DNA of 64,000 bases from SZUA-430 sp034440355 (GTDB lineage Bacteria > Pseudomonadota > Alphaproteobacteria > Micropepsales > Micropepsaceae). The position numbers and the translations under genes are program-made. Numbering within the stretch: position 1 is the stretch's first letter; every line of letters begins with the position of its first letter. Below are positions 8,564 to 17,957 of the stretch, one piece after another. The stretch covers positions 47,077 through 111,076 of the forward strand of contig JAWXBY010000054.1 in assembly GCA_034440355.1 (NCBI GenBank). Direction: 5' to 3'. Below the pieces are notes generated by a model, which was given only the letters and a program-made list of their open reading frames with translations, did not search any database and had not been told where the DNA came from.

Positions 8564-9096
8564 TGCGCTTCATCCCGCAAAAGATCGCAGGCGTGTTCGT
8601 GATCGAAGCCGATCCGCACCGCGACGAACGCGGCTCCTTTGCACGCATTTTCTGCGCTGCAGAATTCGCCAAAGCCGGAATCAACTTCACCTCGCCGCAA
8701 ATCAACCTCTCCGGCAACACCAAGCGCCACACACTGCGCGGCTTGCACTTCCAAAACCCGCCGCACGCCGAAGCCAAATTCGTCCGCGCCGTCCGCGGCA
8801 GCGCCTTCGACGTCGTCGTCGACCTGCGCAAGGGAAGCCCGACCGAACGCCAGTGGATCTCGCTCACCCTCGACGCCCGCGCCATGAACGCAGTCTTCGT
8901 GCCCGAAGGCTGCGCCCACGGCTTCCTGACGCTCGAGGAAGACACCGACATCCTCTACCAAATGGGCAAACCATTCGTGGACGGCCACGGCCAAGGCGTC
9001 CGCTGGAACGACCCGGCCTTCGCCATCAACTGGCCGGCCGCACCCGCGGTGATCTCGAACCGTGACGCCAATTACCCCGATTACGGGAATCGCTGA
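8563..9096 (+). CDS. rfbC: dTDP-4-dehydrorhamnose 3,5-epimerase family protein (cupin)
   Basis: A 177-aa RmlC-type cupin that epimerises C3 and/or C5 of a 4-keto-6-deoxy sugar nucleotide. Present are HRDERGSF, the catalytic histidine H62 in HTLRGLHFQ, and FVPEGCAHGFLTL. It starts within the preceding stop (TGATG), so translation is coupled to the C-methyltransferase. With rfbF upstream, the natural substrate may be a CDP- rather than a dTDP-sugar; that is inference from context. No rmlA, rmlB or rmlD is visible here. Confidence 0.9.
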   Translation: MRFIPQKIAGVFVIEADPHRDERGSFARIFCAAEFAKAGINFTSPQINLSGNTKRHTLRGLHFQNPPHAEAKFVRAVRGSAFDVVVDLRKGSPTERQWISLTLDARAMNAVFVPEGCAHGFLTLEEDTDILYQMGKPFVDGHGQGVRWNDPAFAINWPAAPAVISNRDANYPDYGNR

Positions 9097-9177
9097 GATT
9101 TCGGCCCCTCTCGCGCATCTGTAACTGGACTTGGGCGCACCCGGCGCGCCACAAAGGCCGTTCGTTCGGGTCAAAGA

Positions 9178-12141
9178 GTGTCCACAAAAATGATGATCGC
9201 CCGCCAGCTTGCCGCGTTCGTTCTCGTCGGTCTGTCCCTCGCGCTCGCATCGTGCGTGACCCCGGGCGCACCCGGTGCACAAACAACGGCGACCGCCGCG
9301 ACGGACTCCAGGCCCGACTACAGCTACTGGCCGCAGGACATCAGCGACGTCAAACCCGACCCCTCGGTGCGCTACGGCATCCTGCCCAACGGCATGCGCT
9401 ACGCGATCATGCGCAACACGCAGCCCGCGAAGAACATCTCGCTGCGCCTGCGCATCGCCTCGGGCTCGCTGCAGGAAACCGATCCGCAACGCGGCCTCGC
9501 GCACTTCATGGAACACATGGCCTTCAACGGCTCGAAGAACGTCCCCGAAGGCGACTACGTCAAACTGCTGCAGCGCAAAGGCCTCGCCTTCGGCGCGCAC
9601 ACCAACGCGTACACCTCGACCGACGAAACCGTCTACATGCTGGAACTGCCGAAGAACGACAGCGACCTCGTCGACACTGGCCTGATGCTCTTCCGCGAAA
9701 TCGGCGACCGCCTGACGCTCGACCCGAAAGCGATCGACCGCGAGAAGGGCGTCGTCCTCTCCGAACTGCGCACGCGCAACACGCCCGAATACCGCGCCTT
9801 CGAGGAACGCTGGAAGCTCTGGTACGACGGCCAGCGTCAAGCGAACCGTCTACCCATCGGCACGGCCGAAACAATCCAGGGCGCAACCCGCGAACTGCTC
9901 GCCGACTACTACAGCCGCTTCTACCGCCCCGAACGCACGCTGCTCGTCGCGACAGGCGACTTCGATCCGGCCGAAATCGAAGCCAAGATCAAAGCTAAGT
10001 TCAGCGACTGGCAAGCCCAGGACGGCCCCAGCGCCGATCCCGATCAAGGCCCGGTCAAGCAACGCGGCATCGTCGCCGCCTCGCGCGTCGAAGCGAACGC
10101 ACCGGAAGCGATCACCGTCACCTGGTTCCAGCCGCCCGACTATCTCGTCGACACGACGAAAGAACGCGAACTCGGCGCCAAACGCTCCGTCGCCTTCGAA
10201 GTCATCAACCGCCGCTTCTCGCGCATCGAGCGTGAATCGAACGCGCCGTTCGTCAGCGCCAGCATCGGCCGCTCCGTCACGCGCGGCCTGTCGAGTTCAG
10301 TCACGCTATCGATCTCCGCGCGCCCCGGCCAATGGCGCCGCGCCCTGACGATCGCCGAGCAAGAGGTCCGCCGCGCGCTGCAACACGGCTTCCACCAAAG
10401 CGAAATCGACCGCGAGGTGAAGGAATGGCACGCCGGCCTCGACGACGCGGTCGCCAAGGCCGGCACGCGCCACACGTCCGGCCTCGCCAACAACATCGTC
10501 AACGAATTCTCCGGCCGCGGCGTGTTCTCGCACCCCAGCGTCGACCGTGAAATCTTCAATCAATACGCGCCGACACTGACGGCTGAAGCCGCGCAAGCCG
10601 AACTGCGCCGAATGATAGGCGGGCAGGGGCCGGTCATTTTCGTTTCCGCCGGTCAGACGATCGAAGGCGGCGACGCCGCCATCGCAAGCGCCTATGCGGA
10701 AAGCCAAAAGACCGACGTCGCCGCGCCGGAAAAACTGGAATCGAAAACATTCCCGTACGCCGACTTCGGCCCGCCCGGCAAAGTCGCCGAACGAAACCAG
10801 ATCGCTGATCTCGAAGTCACGACGGTGCGCTTCGCCAACGGCGTCCGCCTCAACCTCAAGAAAACAGAGTTCGAGAAGGACACGATCTATGTCGGCGTCC
10901 GCTTCGCAGGCGGCTACATTCAGATGCCGCGCGACAAGATCGGCCTCGATTGGGCGCTGCCCTTCGGCTTCATGGAAGGCGGGCTGAAACGCCTAACGCC
11001 GGACGAACTCGAAGAAGCCCTCACCGGCAGGATCGTCTCGACCGGCGTCGGCCTCGACGAAGAAGCCTTCGAATTCGGCGGCCGCACGAACACCAACGAC
11101 CTTCAGCTCCAAATGCAGCTGATGGCCGCCTTCGCAACGGACCCCGCCTACCGCACCAACGGCATCGAACGCCTGCAAGCCGCCGCCGAGAACTACATCA
11201 AGCAATACTCGTCGAGCCCCGGCCGCGTTCTCTCGCGTGAAACGCCGATGCTCCTGCGCTCAGGCGACCCACGCTGGGCTTTCCCGACGCTGAAGCAGAT
11301 GCAGGCCTTGAAAGTCACTGACATCGAGAACACGCTGAAACCCGCTCTCGAAACCGCCCCGATCGAAATCACGATCGTCGGCGACATCAACATCGACACC
11401 GCCATCGCGGCCGTCGGCACCACGTTCGGCGCCCTCAAACCGCGCGCCGAGAAACTCGCCGAGCGTCCTGGCGCACGAACCGTACGCTTCCCGGCAACAG
11501 CCGCCTCGCGCAAATTCGAACACGAAGGCCGCCCCGACCAAGCTTCGGCCTACGTCGCCTGGCCGGCGCCGGACTTCTTTTCGGACCCTCGCCGCGCCCG
11601 CACGATCTCGCTGCTCCGCGAAATCATGAAGGTGCGTCTCACCGAAGAGTTCCGCGAGAAACAGGGGGCAACCTATTCGCCGTCCGTCTCGACCTGGTAC
11701 TCCGGCGCGCTGCCCGACTTCGGCTACATCGCCGCCAGCGCCGAAACGCGTCCCGAACTGGTCGAAGGCTTCTACGCAACGATCAACGAAATCATCGCCG
11801 AACTGAAGGCCGGCAAATTCGACGACGACGTCGTCGAGCGCGCGCGCACCCCGCTGATCAAGTCGATCGAAACCGACCGCCGCTCGAACGGCTTCTGGAC
11901 CGGCGCATTGGAAGACATCCAAACCGCCCCCCACGCCCTGGGCACGATCCGCAGTCAACTCTCGGACTTCGAAGGCATCACCAAAGACGAAATCGTCGCC
12001 GCCGCCAAAACCTACCTGGACAACAAACGCCGCATCGAAATCCGCGTCCTGCCGAAGAAAGTCGCCGCCACAAGGGCCCCAGACAAGAGCGGCGAACTTC
12101 GCAGTCGCGCCTCGCTTCGGGAACTCGCATTGCAGGATTAG
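9178..12141 (+). CDS. M16 family zinc metallopeptidase, predicted lipoprotein
   Basis: A 987-aa pitrilysin-family protease with two M16 halves. A lipoprotein signal ends in LALASC, so it is probably anchored in the envelope facing the periplasm. The inverted zinc motif HFMEH is in GLAHFMEHMAFNG, at residues 109-113 from the GTG. The second half (from about 540) is the usual non-catalytic M16 C domain pair, with REKQGATYSP near 830. Start may be GTG 9178 or ATG 9190; neither has a strong ribosome site. Monocistronic, convergent with the TetR gene. Substrates are probably peptides in the periplasm. Confidence 0.9.
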   Translation: MSTKMMIARQLAAFVLVGLSLALASCVTPGAPGAQTTATAATDSRPDYSYWPQDISDVKPDPSVRYGILPNGMRYAIMRNTQPAKNISLRLRIASGSLQETDPQRGLAHFMEHMAFNGSKNVPEGDYVKLLQRKGLAFGAHTNAYTSTDETVYMLELPKNDSDLVDTGLMLFREIGDRLTLDPKAIDREKGVVLSELRTRNTPEYRAFEERWKLWYDGQRQANRLPIGTAETIQGATRELLADYYSRFYRPERTLLVATGDFDPAEIEAKIKAKFSDWQAQDGPSADPDQGPVKQRGIVAASRVEANAPEAITVTWFQPPDYLVDTTKERELGAKRSVAFEVINRRFSRIERESNAPFVSASIGRSVTRGLSSSVTLSISARPGQWRRALTIAEQEVRRALQHGFHQSEIDREVKEWHAGLDDAVAKAGTRHTSGLANNIVNEFSGRGVFSHPSVDREIFNQYAPTLTAEAAQAELRRMIGGQGPVIFVSAGQTIEGGDAAIASAYAESQKTDVAAPEKLESKTFPYADFGPPGKVAERNQIADLEVTTVRFANGVRLNLKKTEFEKDTIYVGVRFAGGYIQMPRDKIGLDWALPFGFMEGGLKRLTPDELEEALTGRIVSTGVGLDEEAFEFGGRTNTNDLQLQMQLMAAFATDPAYRTNGIERLQAAAENYIKQYSSSPGRVLSRETPMLLRSGDPRWAFPTLKQMQALKVTDIENTLKPALETAPIEITIVGDINIDTAIAAVGTTFGALKPRAEKLAERPGARTVRFPATAASRKFEHEGRPDQASAYVAWPAPDFFSDPRRARTISLLREIMKVRLTEEFREKQGATYSPSVSTWYSGALPDFGYIAASAETRPELVEGFYATINEIIAELKAGKFDDDVVERARTPLIKSIETDRRSNGFWTGALEDIQTAPHALGTIRSQLSDFEGITKDEIVAAAKTYLDNKRRIEIRVLPKKVAATRAPDKSGELRSRASLRELALQD

Positions 12142-12157
12142 CGGCGCCGGACGCGGC

Positions 12158-12859
12158 TCAATCGAGCGGCCGGAAGACCAAGACCTCAGGCAGATAGCAG
12201 CGCAAATAGGCCGTCACCGCGCGCATGCTTTCGTCGAAATAGGCGTCGGTGATCGTCTCTGTGCGCTGGAACGACAGGCGCCAAAACGTATCGCTGATTT
12301 CGATGGCGTTGGCGCACACGACGTCGAAGCCCGGAATGTGCGGCATGATGGTCTGGGTTTCGAACTGCTTGGCGACGATCTGGCCCAGGCGCACGTTGAA
12401 TTCGGAATCGACCGTCTGTACGTCCCGCGGCACGTCAGCGCCGAGGAGCAGGCGCATGCGTGCGGCGTTCGCCGTATAGTGCAGGCGCCCGCGCTCCGCG
12501 TTCCAGCGCCAGCTGTTCTGCCACGACGTGCGCTCGCTCTGCGGCGACGACATGTCGATCAGCGCCTCGAACTCCTGGAAGTATATCCGCGCGTGCGCGA
12601 GGAGCGCCGCTTCCGCCGACGGGAAGAAATGATAGACCGTGGCCGTCGGCATCTTCGCCTTCTCGGCGATCATCTGGATCGTGATCTCAGACGGTCCGCA
12701 CTTGTTGAGCAGCGCGCCGACCGCCGCCATCAGCGCCTGAAACCGCACACGACTGTCCGCGCGCGCCGGCAGACGCGGCGTGATCTTCTCCGTACGGACA
12801 CTCTTCAAGGCGGCGGTCATGTCGACCACGTTCGACCTCCAGTGATCGATTCCACGCAT
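12158..12859 (-). CDS. TetR/AcrR family transcriptional regulator
   Basis: A 233-aa repressor-like protein. The helix-turn-helix is at residues 58-80 (EITIQMIAEKAKMPTATVYHFFPS), a canonical TetR signature; the rest is an all-helical ligand domain without a recognisable ligand. Its ATG at 12859 overlaps the stop of the receptor gene (TAATG), so both are made from one mRNA. Identical palindromes upstream of the receptor and of the transporter/oxidoreductase pair are its most likely operators, implying autoregulation and control of the adjacent catabolic genes. Confidence 0.88.
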   Translation of the reverse strand: MRGIDHWRSNVVDMTAALKSVRTEKITPRLPARADSRVRFQALMAAVGALLNKCGPSEITIQMIAEKAKMPTATVYHFFPSAEAALLAHARIYFQEFEALIDMSSPQSERTSWQNSWRWNAERGRLHYTANAARMRLLLGADVPRDVQTVDSEFNVRLGQIVAKQFETQTIMPHIPGFDVVCANAIEISDTFWRLSFQRTETITDAYFDESMRAVTAYLRCYLPEVLVFRPLD

Positions 12860-15210
12860 TAGTACCGGAACGACGCCTCCACGCCTATGGTCAGAGGCGG
12901 CGCGACGATCTCCTGCAGCAAGCCGAAGCTCGATTGCAGGTTAAACGCCATGTTGAGGTATTCCTCGTCCGTCAGATTCCGACCGAACACCGCGACCTGC
13001 CACCTGCCGTCGTCGATCGTGTACGCCGCGCGCGCGTCGACCACCCAATAGGCGTCCTGCGCAATCAGTTCGTCGTTGCCCGGATCGAAGAACACCTTGC
13101 TGCGATACGACGCCGAAGCCAGAAGATCGATCGCATTGCTGTCGCCCAGCGGGATCGTGTATTCCGCGATGCTGGTCATCGAAAAGTCCGGCGCATTCGG
13201 CAGCGTGTTGCCAGAGAAGTCCTGCAACTGCGGCCCGCGACTGGATGTGTACTCCTCGAGTTTCGCCTCGAGCCATTCGGCGCTGACGCGCAACGTGAGA
13301 TTCTCCACGGGCTTGGCAACCGCCGAGACGTCCAGGCCCTTGATCGTGGCTTTCTGTGCGTTGTCGAGCACGTCGGCGGGAAGGCCGCCTGGAGGGTTGA
13401 CCAGTGTGTGGATCTGGAGGTCCTTGTAATCGTAGTAGAACGCCGCCGCGTTGAGCCTGAACGTGTCGTCGAACAGGTCCGCCTTGAATCCGACTTCGTA
13501 GGCGTTGTTGTTCTCCGACCTGACCGGCGCCACCTGCGCCGACGCATTCACGACGTTCACGTCGAGAAATCCGCCGTTAAAACCGCCGCTCTTGAAGCCG
13601 GTCGAAAAGCTCGCATAAGCCATCACCTTCTCGCTGAGATGGTGATCGAGCGCCACCTTCCACGAGAACGCGCTCTTCTCGATGCTGTCGTCGAAACCTC
13701 CGAGCCACAATTCCTGCGGTGCGCCGAAATTGCCGAATCCACCGCTCTGACCAATGATCGACCCGTTGAGCGTGAAATCCTTCTTCTCGTTCGTGTACCG
13801 GCCGCCGAGCGTCAGCCGTGTCTTGTCGAAAATCTCGAAATCGGTTTGCCCGAAAGCGGCATAGGCGGTTGTTTCTTGATTGCTGTGCGATGTTCCCCTC
13901 TGCGCGCAGAACTGGGTGTCGGTGTTGATGATTGCCGGGCACTCGCCCGCGCCCGCGCCGTAGATCAAATCGAGATCGCGGAACAGGTCGATTGATTGAT
14001 CCTGCTTCAGCGTCTCGCCGAGATAATAGAGCCCCACGAGCCAATGCATGGTCTCGCCGCGTTCGCCGGCGATGCGGAACTCCTGCGTGAACGTCTCGGA
14101 GTTAACGCCGAAGTCGATTTCGAGAAGGTTGTTCGGGCTCGCGTCTGAGTTTTCCGGGTGAAACTTGTCGTTGTTCTCCAGCGCCGAGATCGAGGTGAGC
14201 GTGACCTCGCCCATATCGTAGTCCGCCCGTACCGATCCGCCGGTGCTCTCGTTGTCGAGATGCTCAGTCCGATTGTAGTGGCCTTTGTAGCGGTCGGTCG
14301 GCCCGTTGTAGAAGAATAGATCAGTGCAAAGCCCCGCGTTGATATCCGCCTGTGAGCAGGGATCGAATCCAACGCCGTTGAACTGGATGGCTCCCACCTG
14401 ATGATACTCGTTGGGCAGCGTGTCGACCTTCGACCCGTGAATGTTGAACAGAATCTCGAAGTTTTCGCTGGGCTTCACCGACCACAGGCCGCGTCCGGCG
14501 TAGCCGTCCGTCCCGCTGGCGCGTTCGCCATTCAGAAGGTTGCGCATATATCCGTCGGAGCTGTTCCAGATCGCGGCGATGCGCGCGGCTGAATTGTCGC
14601 CCGTCGGCACGTTGACGAAGCCGTCGACCTGATATGTGTCGTACGAGCTGTAGGCGCCGTAGCCGCCGAAACCGAATTCATCCGTCGGCTTGTTCGAGAT
14701 GAAGTTGATCGCGCCGCCCGACGTGTTGCGTCCGTAGAGTGTGCCTTGAGGCCCTTTCAAAACCTCGATGCGATCGAGATCGAACGTCAGAAACGTCTGC
14801 GACGACGGGGCGCTCAAATAGACCTCGTCGGCATAAACGCCATTGGGGCCGGAATTGTTCGTGTTGAAGTCGTTGTTTCCGATGCCGCGGATCGCGATGA
14901 TCGGCTGATTGCCTTGACCCGACGGCAGAGCAATCGTGACCCCTGGGATGAACTGAGCGATCTTGTCGCTCGAATTGATGCCGAGATCCTTGATGTTCTT
15001 GGTGTTGATCGCGTCGACCGTGGCCGGAATATCTTGCGCGTTCTGCCGGCGCTTCTGCGCGGTGACTGTGACCTTTTCGATCTTGCTGTTGTCGGACGGC
15101 GGCGGCGCAGCATCCTGCGCAAGCGCGCTTGCGGTCGCGCCGCCAAGCGCCAACACGGCCGCCGAGCACAGCGACCACGCGCGAAGTCTCTGGATCCTGA
15201 TCGAAGTCAT
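12859..15210 (-). CDS. TonB-dependent outer membrane receptor
   Basis: A 783-aa outer membrane transporter. The signal peptide (MTSIRIQRLRAWSL...ALAQ) is followed by a TonB-box-like stretch KIEKVTVTAQKR, a plug domain (IPATVDAINT...RGIGNNDF, DRIEVLKGPQGTLYGRN) and a beta-barrel ending in a terminal aromatic ...EASFRY. ATG at 15210 is preferred over 15243 because it starts the signal peptide directly. This subfamily is common in oligotrophic alphaproteobacteria for carbon compounds as well as siderophores; no iron-specific marker is seen. Co-transcribed with tetR, with an operator 47 bp upstream. Confidence 0.93.
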   Translation of the reverse strand: MTSIRIQRLRAWSLCSAAVLALGGATASALAQDAAPPPSDNSKIEKVTVTAQKRRQNAQDIPATVDAINTKNIKDLGINSSDKIAQFIPGVTIALPSGQGNQPIIAIRGIGNNDFNTNNSGPNGVYADEVYLSAPSSQTFLTFDLDRIEVLKGPQGTLYGRNTSGGAINFISNKPTDEFGFGGYGAYSSYDTYQVDGFVNVPTGDNSAARIAAIWNSSDGYMRNLLNGERASGTDGYAGRGLWSVKPSENFEILFNIHGSKVDTLPNEYHQVGAIQFNGVGFDPCSQADINAGLCTDLFFYNGPTDRYKGHYNRTEHLDNESTGGSVRADYDMGEVTLTSISALENNDKFHPENSDASPNNLLEIDFGVNSETFTQEFRIAGERGETMHWLVGLYYLGETLKQDQSIDLFRDLDLIYGAGAGECPAIINTDTQFCAQRGTSHSNQETTAYAAFGQTDFEIFDKTRLTLGGRYTNEKKDFTLNGSIIGQSGGFGNFGAPQELWLGGFDDSIEKSAFSWKVALDHHLSEKVMAYASFSTGFKSGGFNGGFLDVNVVNASAQVAPVRSENNNAYEVGFKADLFDDTFRLNAAAFYYDYKDLQIHTLVNPPGGLPADVLDNAQKATIKGLDVSAVAKPVENLTLRVSAEWLEAKLEEYTSSRGPQLQDFSGNTLPNAPDFSMTSIAEYTIPLGDSNAIDLLASASYRSKVFFDPGNDELIAQDAYWVVDARAAYTIDDGRWQVAVFGRNLTDEEYLNMAFNLQSSFGLLQEIVAPPLTIGVEASFRY

Positions 15211-15256
15211 TGCTGCCCCCACTACCAACACCGGATCAGACATCCGGATTCCTCTG

Positions 15257-15272
15257 TTCGACTAAAGTCGAA
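15257..15272. promoter_or_regulatory. Palindromic operator upstream of the TonB receptor
   Basis: TTCGACTAAAGTCGAA is a perfect inverted repeat (7-bp arms TTCGACT, 2-bp centre AA) 47 bp upstream of the receptor ATG. The same 16-mer forms the core of the site at 16585-16604. A TTGACT -35-like hexamer on the minus strand abuts it (15273-15278 region). Likely bound by the TetR protein encoded at 12158-12859. Confidence 0.7.
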
Positions 15273-15312
15273 GTCAAAACGCTAGTCCTCTTTTACCCTC
15301 GGCGCAATGCCG

Positions 15313-16476
15313 TCAGGCCCGCATGGCCACCCATCGCCTCGCGACCCCGGCCCCAATCAACCCAAACAAGAAAAGCGCCACCGCGTTGAACAGAACGACC
15401 GCGATCCCGACATGCGCCGCCCCGAACCCCACGGCAATCGCGCCCGCGACAGCCGCGCCCAGGCCGTTCCCGAGCCCGACCAGCCCGTTCGCAGCCGCGA
15501 ACAAGCGTCCGGAACGATCGACGGCCGCCGCCAGTCCCAACTGATAGACCAACGACGAAAGATTGGTGACCGCCTGCACGACGTTGGCGGCGACATACAC
15601 CGTCGGGTCGCTCGCATACGTGATCGCGACAATCGAACCGACGTTGACGATCGTCAGCACGAAGAGCGGCCCGAAACGTCCAAGCCGCGTCCCCGCCGCA
15701 GCCGTACCGATGACGCCGACAAGCAGAAGCAACGTCGCAAGCGACAAGAACGTGCCGATCGCTTCTTCGGTGAGACCTGCACTCACGCCATAGATCGCGA
15801 CCAGCGTCCAAAACGAACCTTGCCCCAACTGCGTCAGAAAAATCGCTGGCAACACGGCAAACGCGATCGGGCTGTTCCGCACGGCCGCGGCGCTCTGCGA
15901 TTGCCCCGCCGCGCGCCGGACGGGCGGGGAGGGCAGACGCGTCAAAAGCGCCCCACCGATCAGGCACGTCACGAGCAGCGCCAGGTACGGCGCGCGATAC
16001 CCAAGCACCTCAGGCGCATTCGGAATCGCATAGATCCAAAGGGACCCGTTGAGCACAGCAGCAATCGTGAGCCCGGAAATCAACCGCTCGCGATCGAGAC
16101 CGCGCGCGACGACGGCGGCGACCTCCGCCGTCACGATTCCGGCGCCGATACCAGCCGCAAGACGCGCCACCGCCAGCATCGGCATCTCGAGCGAGATGAG
16201 CGAAATAGAATTGCCGCCAATCACCAACACGGCCCCGATAAGTGCCCACACCCGCCGCGAGTGCGGTCGCCTCCACACCGACAGTCCGATCGTGGTGAGA
16301 GAGGCGGCGGTTGCCTCCATGCTGATCAGGAAGCCTGCCGATTGCTCGTCGAAAGCACCCGCGGCCATCAGCGCGGCGACGATGAACGGCACGACAAAAA
16401 TACCGGTGCTCGCGATCAGCTGCGCGCCGACGGCGGGAAACAGAATGGCCGCATCACGCCGAAACCGCCCCGCCAT
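15313..16476 (-). CDS. MFS transporter
   Basis: A 387-aa inner membrane protein with about 12 hydrophobic helices and a shortened loop between helices 6 and 7 (PSPPVRRAAGQSQS). Gly/Ala-rich helices such as LAVARLAAGIGAGIVTAEVAAVVARG resemble MFS helix 4. I place the start at ATG 16476 (MAGRFRRDAAIL); an upstream ATG at 16509 is possible. Divergent from the FAD oxidoreductase, with the palindromic operator between. It probably moves the compound that enters through the TonB receptor, or its product, across the inner membrane; uptake versus efflux cannot be told. Confidence 0.85.
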   Translation of the reverse strand: MAGRFRRDAAILFPAVGAQLIASTGIFVVPFIVAALMAAGAFDEQSAGFLISMEATAASLTTIGLSVWRRPHSRRVWALIGAVLVIGGNSISLISLEMPMLAVARLAAGIGAGIVTAEVAAVVARGLDRERLISGLTIAAVLNGSLWIYAIPNAPEVLGYRAPYLALLVTCLIGGALLTRLPSPPVRRAAGQSQSAAAVRNSPIAFAVLPAIFLTQLGQGSFWTLVAIYGVSAGLTEEAIGTFLSLATLLLLVGVIGTAAAGTRLGRFGPLFVLTIVNVGSIVAITYASDPTVYVAANVVQAVTNLSSLVYQLGLAAAVDRSGRLFAAANGLVGLGNGLGAAVAGAIAVGFGAAHVGIAVVLFNAVALFLFGLIGAGVARRWVAMRA

Positions 16477-16584
16477 CCCCACCGTCCCCCAGGGCCCAAC
16501 CCGCAACAACGCTATTCGACATTTATCGACCTGTCGAGACGACAGCGCTCGCTATCGCCTTGAATGCCGGTTGCAATCCGACAT

Positions 16585-16604
16585 AATTCGACTAAAGTCG
16601 AATT
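16585..16604. promoter_or_regulatory. Palindromic operator between MFS transporter and FAD oxidoreductase
   Basis: AATTCGACTAAAGTCGAATT is a perfect inverted repeat with 9-bp arms and centre AA. It lies 18 bp before the GTG of the oxidoreductase and about 108 bp before the transporter start. A possible -35 TTGCAA (16571) and -10 TAAAGT (16593) would place the operator over the -10, a repressing position. Same core as 15257-15272. Confidence 0.72.
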
Positions 16605-16622
16605 AGGCGAAGGGGACATCGC

Positions 16623-17948
16623 GTGAGCCGTTACGAGCCGTTGAGCCCTTGGATAAGCGTGCCCCGAGATCTTCAACCGAAGCTCGCGGGCGAGACCCGC
16701 GCCGACGTCGCGATCATCGGCGGCGGCTACACCGGCCTCTGCGCTGCGTTGAGCCTGCGCGAGCAAGGCGTCGACGTCGTGCTTCTTGAATCCGAATTCT
16801 GCGGCGCAGGCGCCAGCGGCCGCAACGCCGGCCATCTGACGCCCACCATCGGCAAAGACGTGCCGACATGCATGAAACTGTTCGGGCAGGAAAAGGCAGT
16901 CGCGCTGGTGCGCTTCGCCGAAGAAGGCGTCGCTTTCGTCGAAGACCTCATGAAGAAGCACGCGATCGATTGCGACTACGAGAAGACGGGCAACATCATC
17001 GCCGGCGTCCATCCCAAACACCGCGCGCCGTTGCAGAAATCCGCCGAGATCGCGCAATCGCTCGGCATCAAAGCGGACTTCCTCGACGAAGATCTGATGC
17101 GCCAACGCGCTCTGCCGCCCGCCTTCCGCTTCGGCGTGATGGAAAGCTGCGGCGGCGTCATGAACCCCGGCAAATACGTGATGGGCCTGCGCCGCGCGGC
17201 GATCGCAGCCGGCGTCCGCATCCACGAACGCACGCGGGTACGCGACATCGAAGAGGGCGCGAAGGTCACCATACGCGCCGGCGACGGCGCGGTGACCGCC
17301 GACCGCCTCCTCATCGCAACCAACGCCTACACCGTGCCCGAGTTGCAGCGCCTGTGGAGCAAGATCATCCCGGTGCGCGTTTCGCTCTTCATGACCAAGC
17401 CTCTCTCGCGCGACCAGATGGAGCGCGTCGGCTGGATCAAGCGCGAAGGCATCTACACCGCGCACGAGATTTTGGAGAACTACCGCTTCACCGCCGACAA
17501 CCGCATCCTTGGCGGATCAAAGACGATCGCCTACGAATACGGCAGCCGCCTTGCCGGCGGCGATCGCCCAGCCGATTTCGCATTCCTCACGGAAGCCTTC
17601 TACGACCGCTTTCCGATGCTGAAGGATTTGGAGATCGACGTATTTTGGGGCGGCTGGCTCGCCGTCACGCTCGACTATTTGCCCGTCACCGGCACGCTCG
17701 GGCGCGCGCAAAACATCCACTACAGCATCGGCTGCAACGGCCACGGCATCGCACAATTCTCGATGATGGGCGCCGCCGCCGGCGACGCGGTCATGGGCAA
17801 ACCATGGGAGCGCATGAAGCTTCTCAATCGCCGCTTCACGCCGTTTCCGCCCGAACCCTTTCGCTGGGTCGTCGGCAAAGCGCTCCAAGTCTATCTTGAG
17901 AGCGCCGACCGCAAGATCGATCGCGAACTCCGCCGCGGCGCGGCCTGA
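16623..17948 (+). CDS. FAD-dependent oxidoreductase (DAO family, PuuB/DadA-like)
   Basis: A 441-aa flavoprotein. The dinucleotide-binding motif IIGGGYTG (G33, G34, G35, G38) with E56 at the end of strand 2, and GASGRNAGHLTP, are typical of the DAO fold that oxidises amines or amino acids; similarity is greatest in style to gamma-glutamylputrescine oxidase. GTG at 16623 follows AAGGGGA. First gene of an operon with an SDR (9-nt gap) and a class III aminotransferase. Expected role: oxidative attack on a C-N bond of an imported amine, inferred from family and context. Confidence 0.88.
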   Translation: MSRYEPLSPWISVPRDLQPKLAGETRADVAIIGGGYTGLCAALSLREQGVDVVLLESEFCGAGASGRNAGHLTPTIGKDVPTCMKLFGQEKAVALVRFAEEGVAFVEDLMKKHAIDCDYEKTGNIIAGVHPKHRAPLQKSAEIAQSLGIKADFLDEDLMRQRALPPAFRFGVMESCGGVMNPGKYVMGLRRAAIAAGVRIHERTRVRDIEEGAKVTIRAGDGAVTADRLLIATNAYTVPELQRLWSKIIPVRVSLFMTKPLSRDQMERVGWIKREGIYTAHEILENYRFTADNRILGGSKTIAYEYGSRLAGGDRPADFAFLTEAFYDRFPMLKDLEIDVFWGGWLAVTLDYLPVTGTLGRAQNIHYSIGCNGHGIAQFSMMGAAAGDAVMGKPWERMKLLNRRFTPFPPEPFRWVVGKALQVYLESADRKIDRELRRGAA

Positions 17949-17957
17949 AGGAGCATC

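Noticed and set aside
8449..9840. A 463-codon frame on the minus strand across rfbC and the M16 gene start.
   Set aside because: Crosses two well-supported genes and shows no family features; a by-product of GC-rich codon use.
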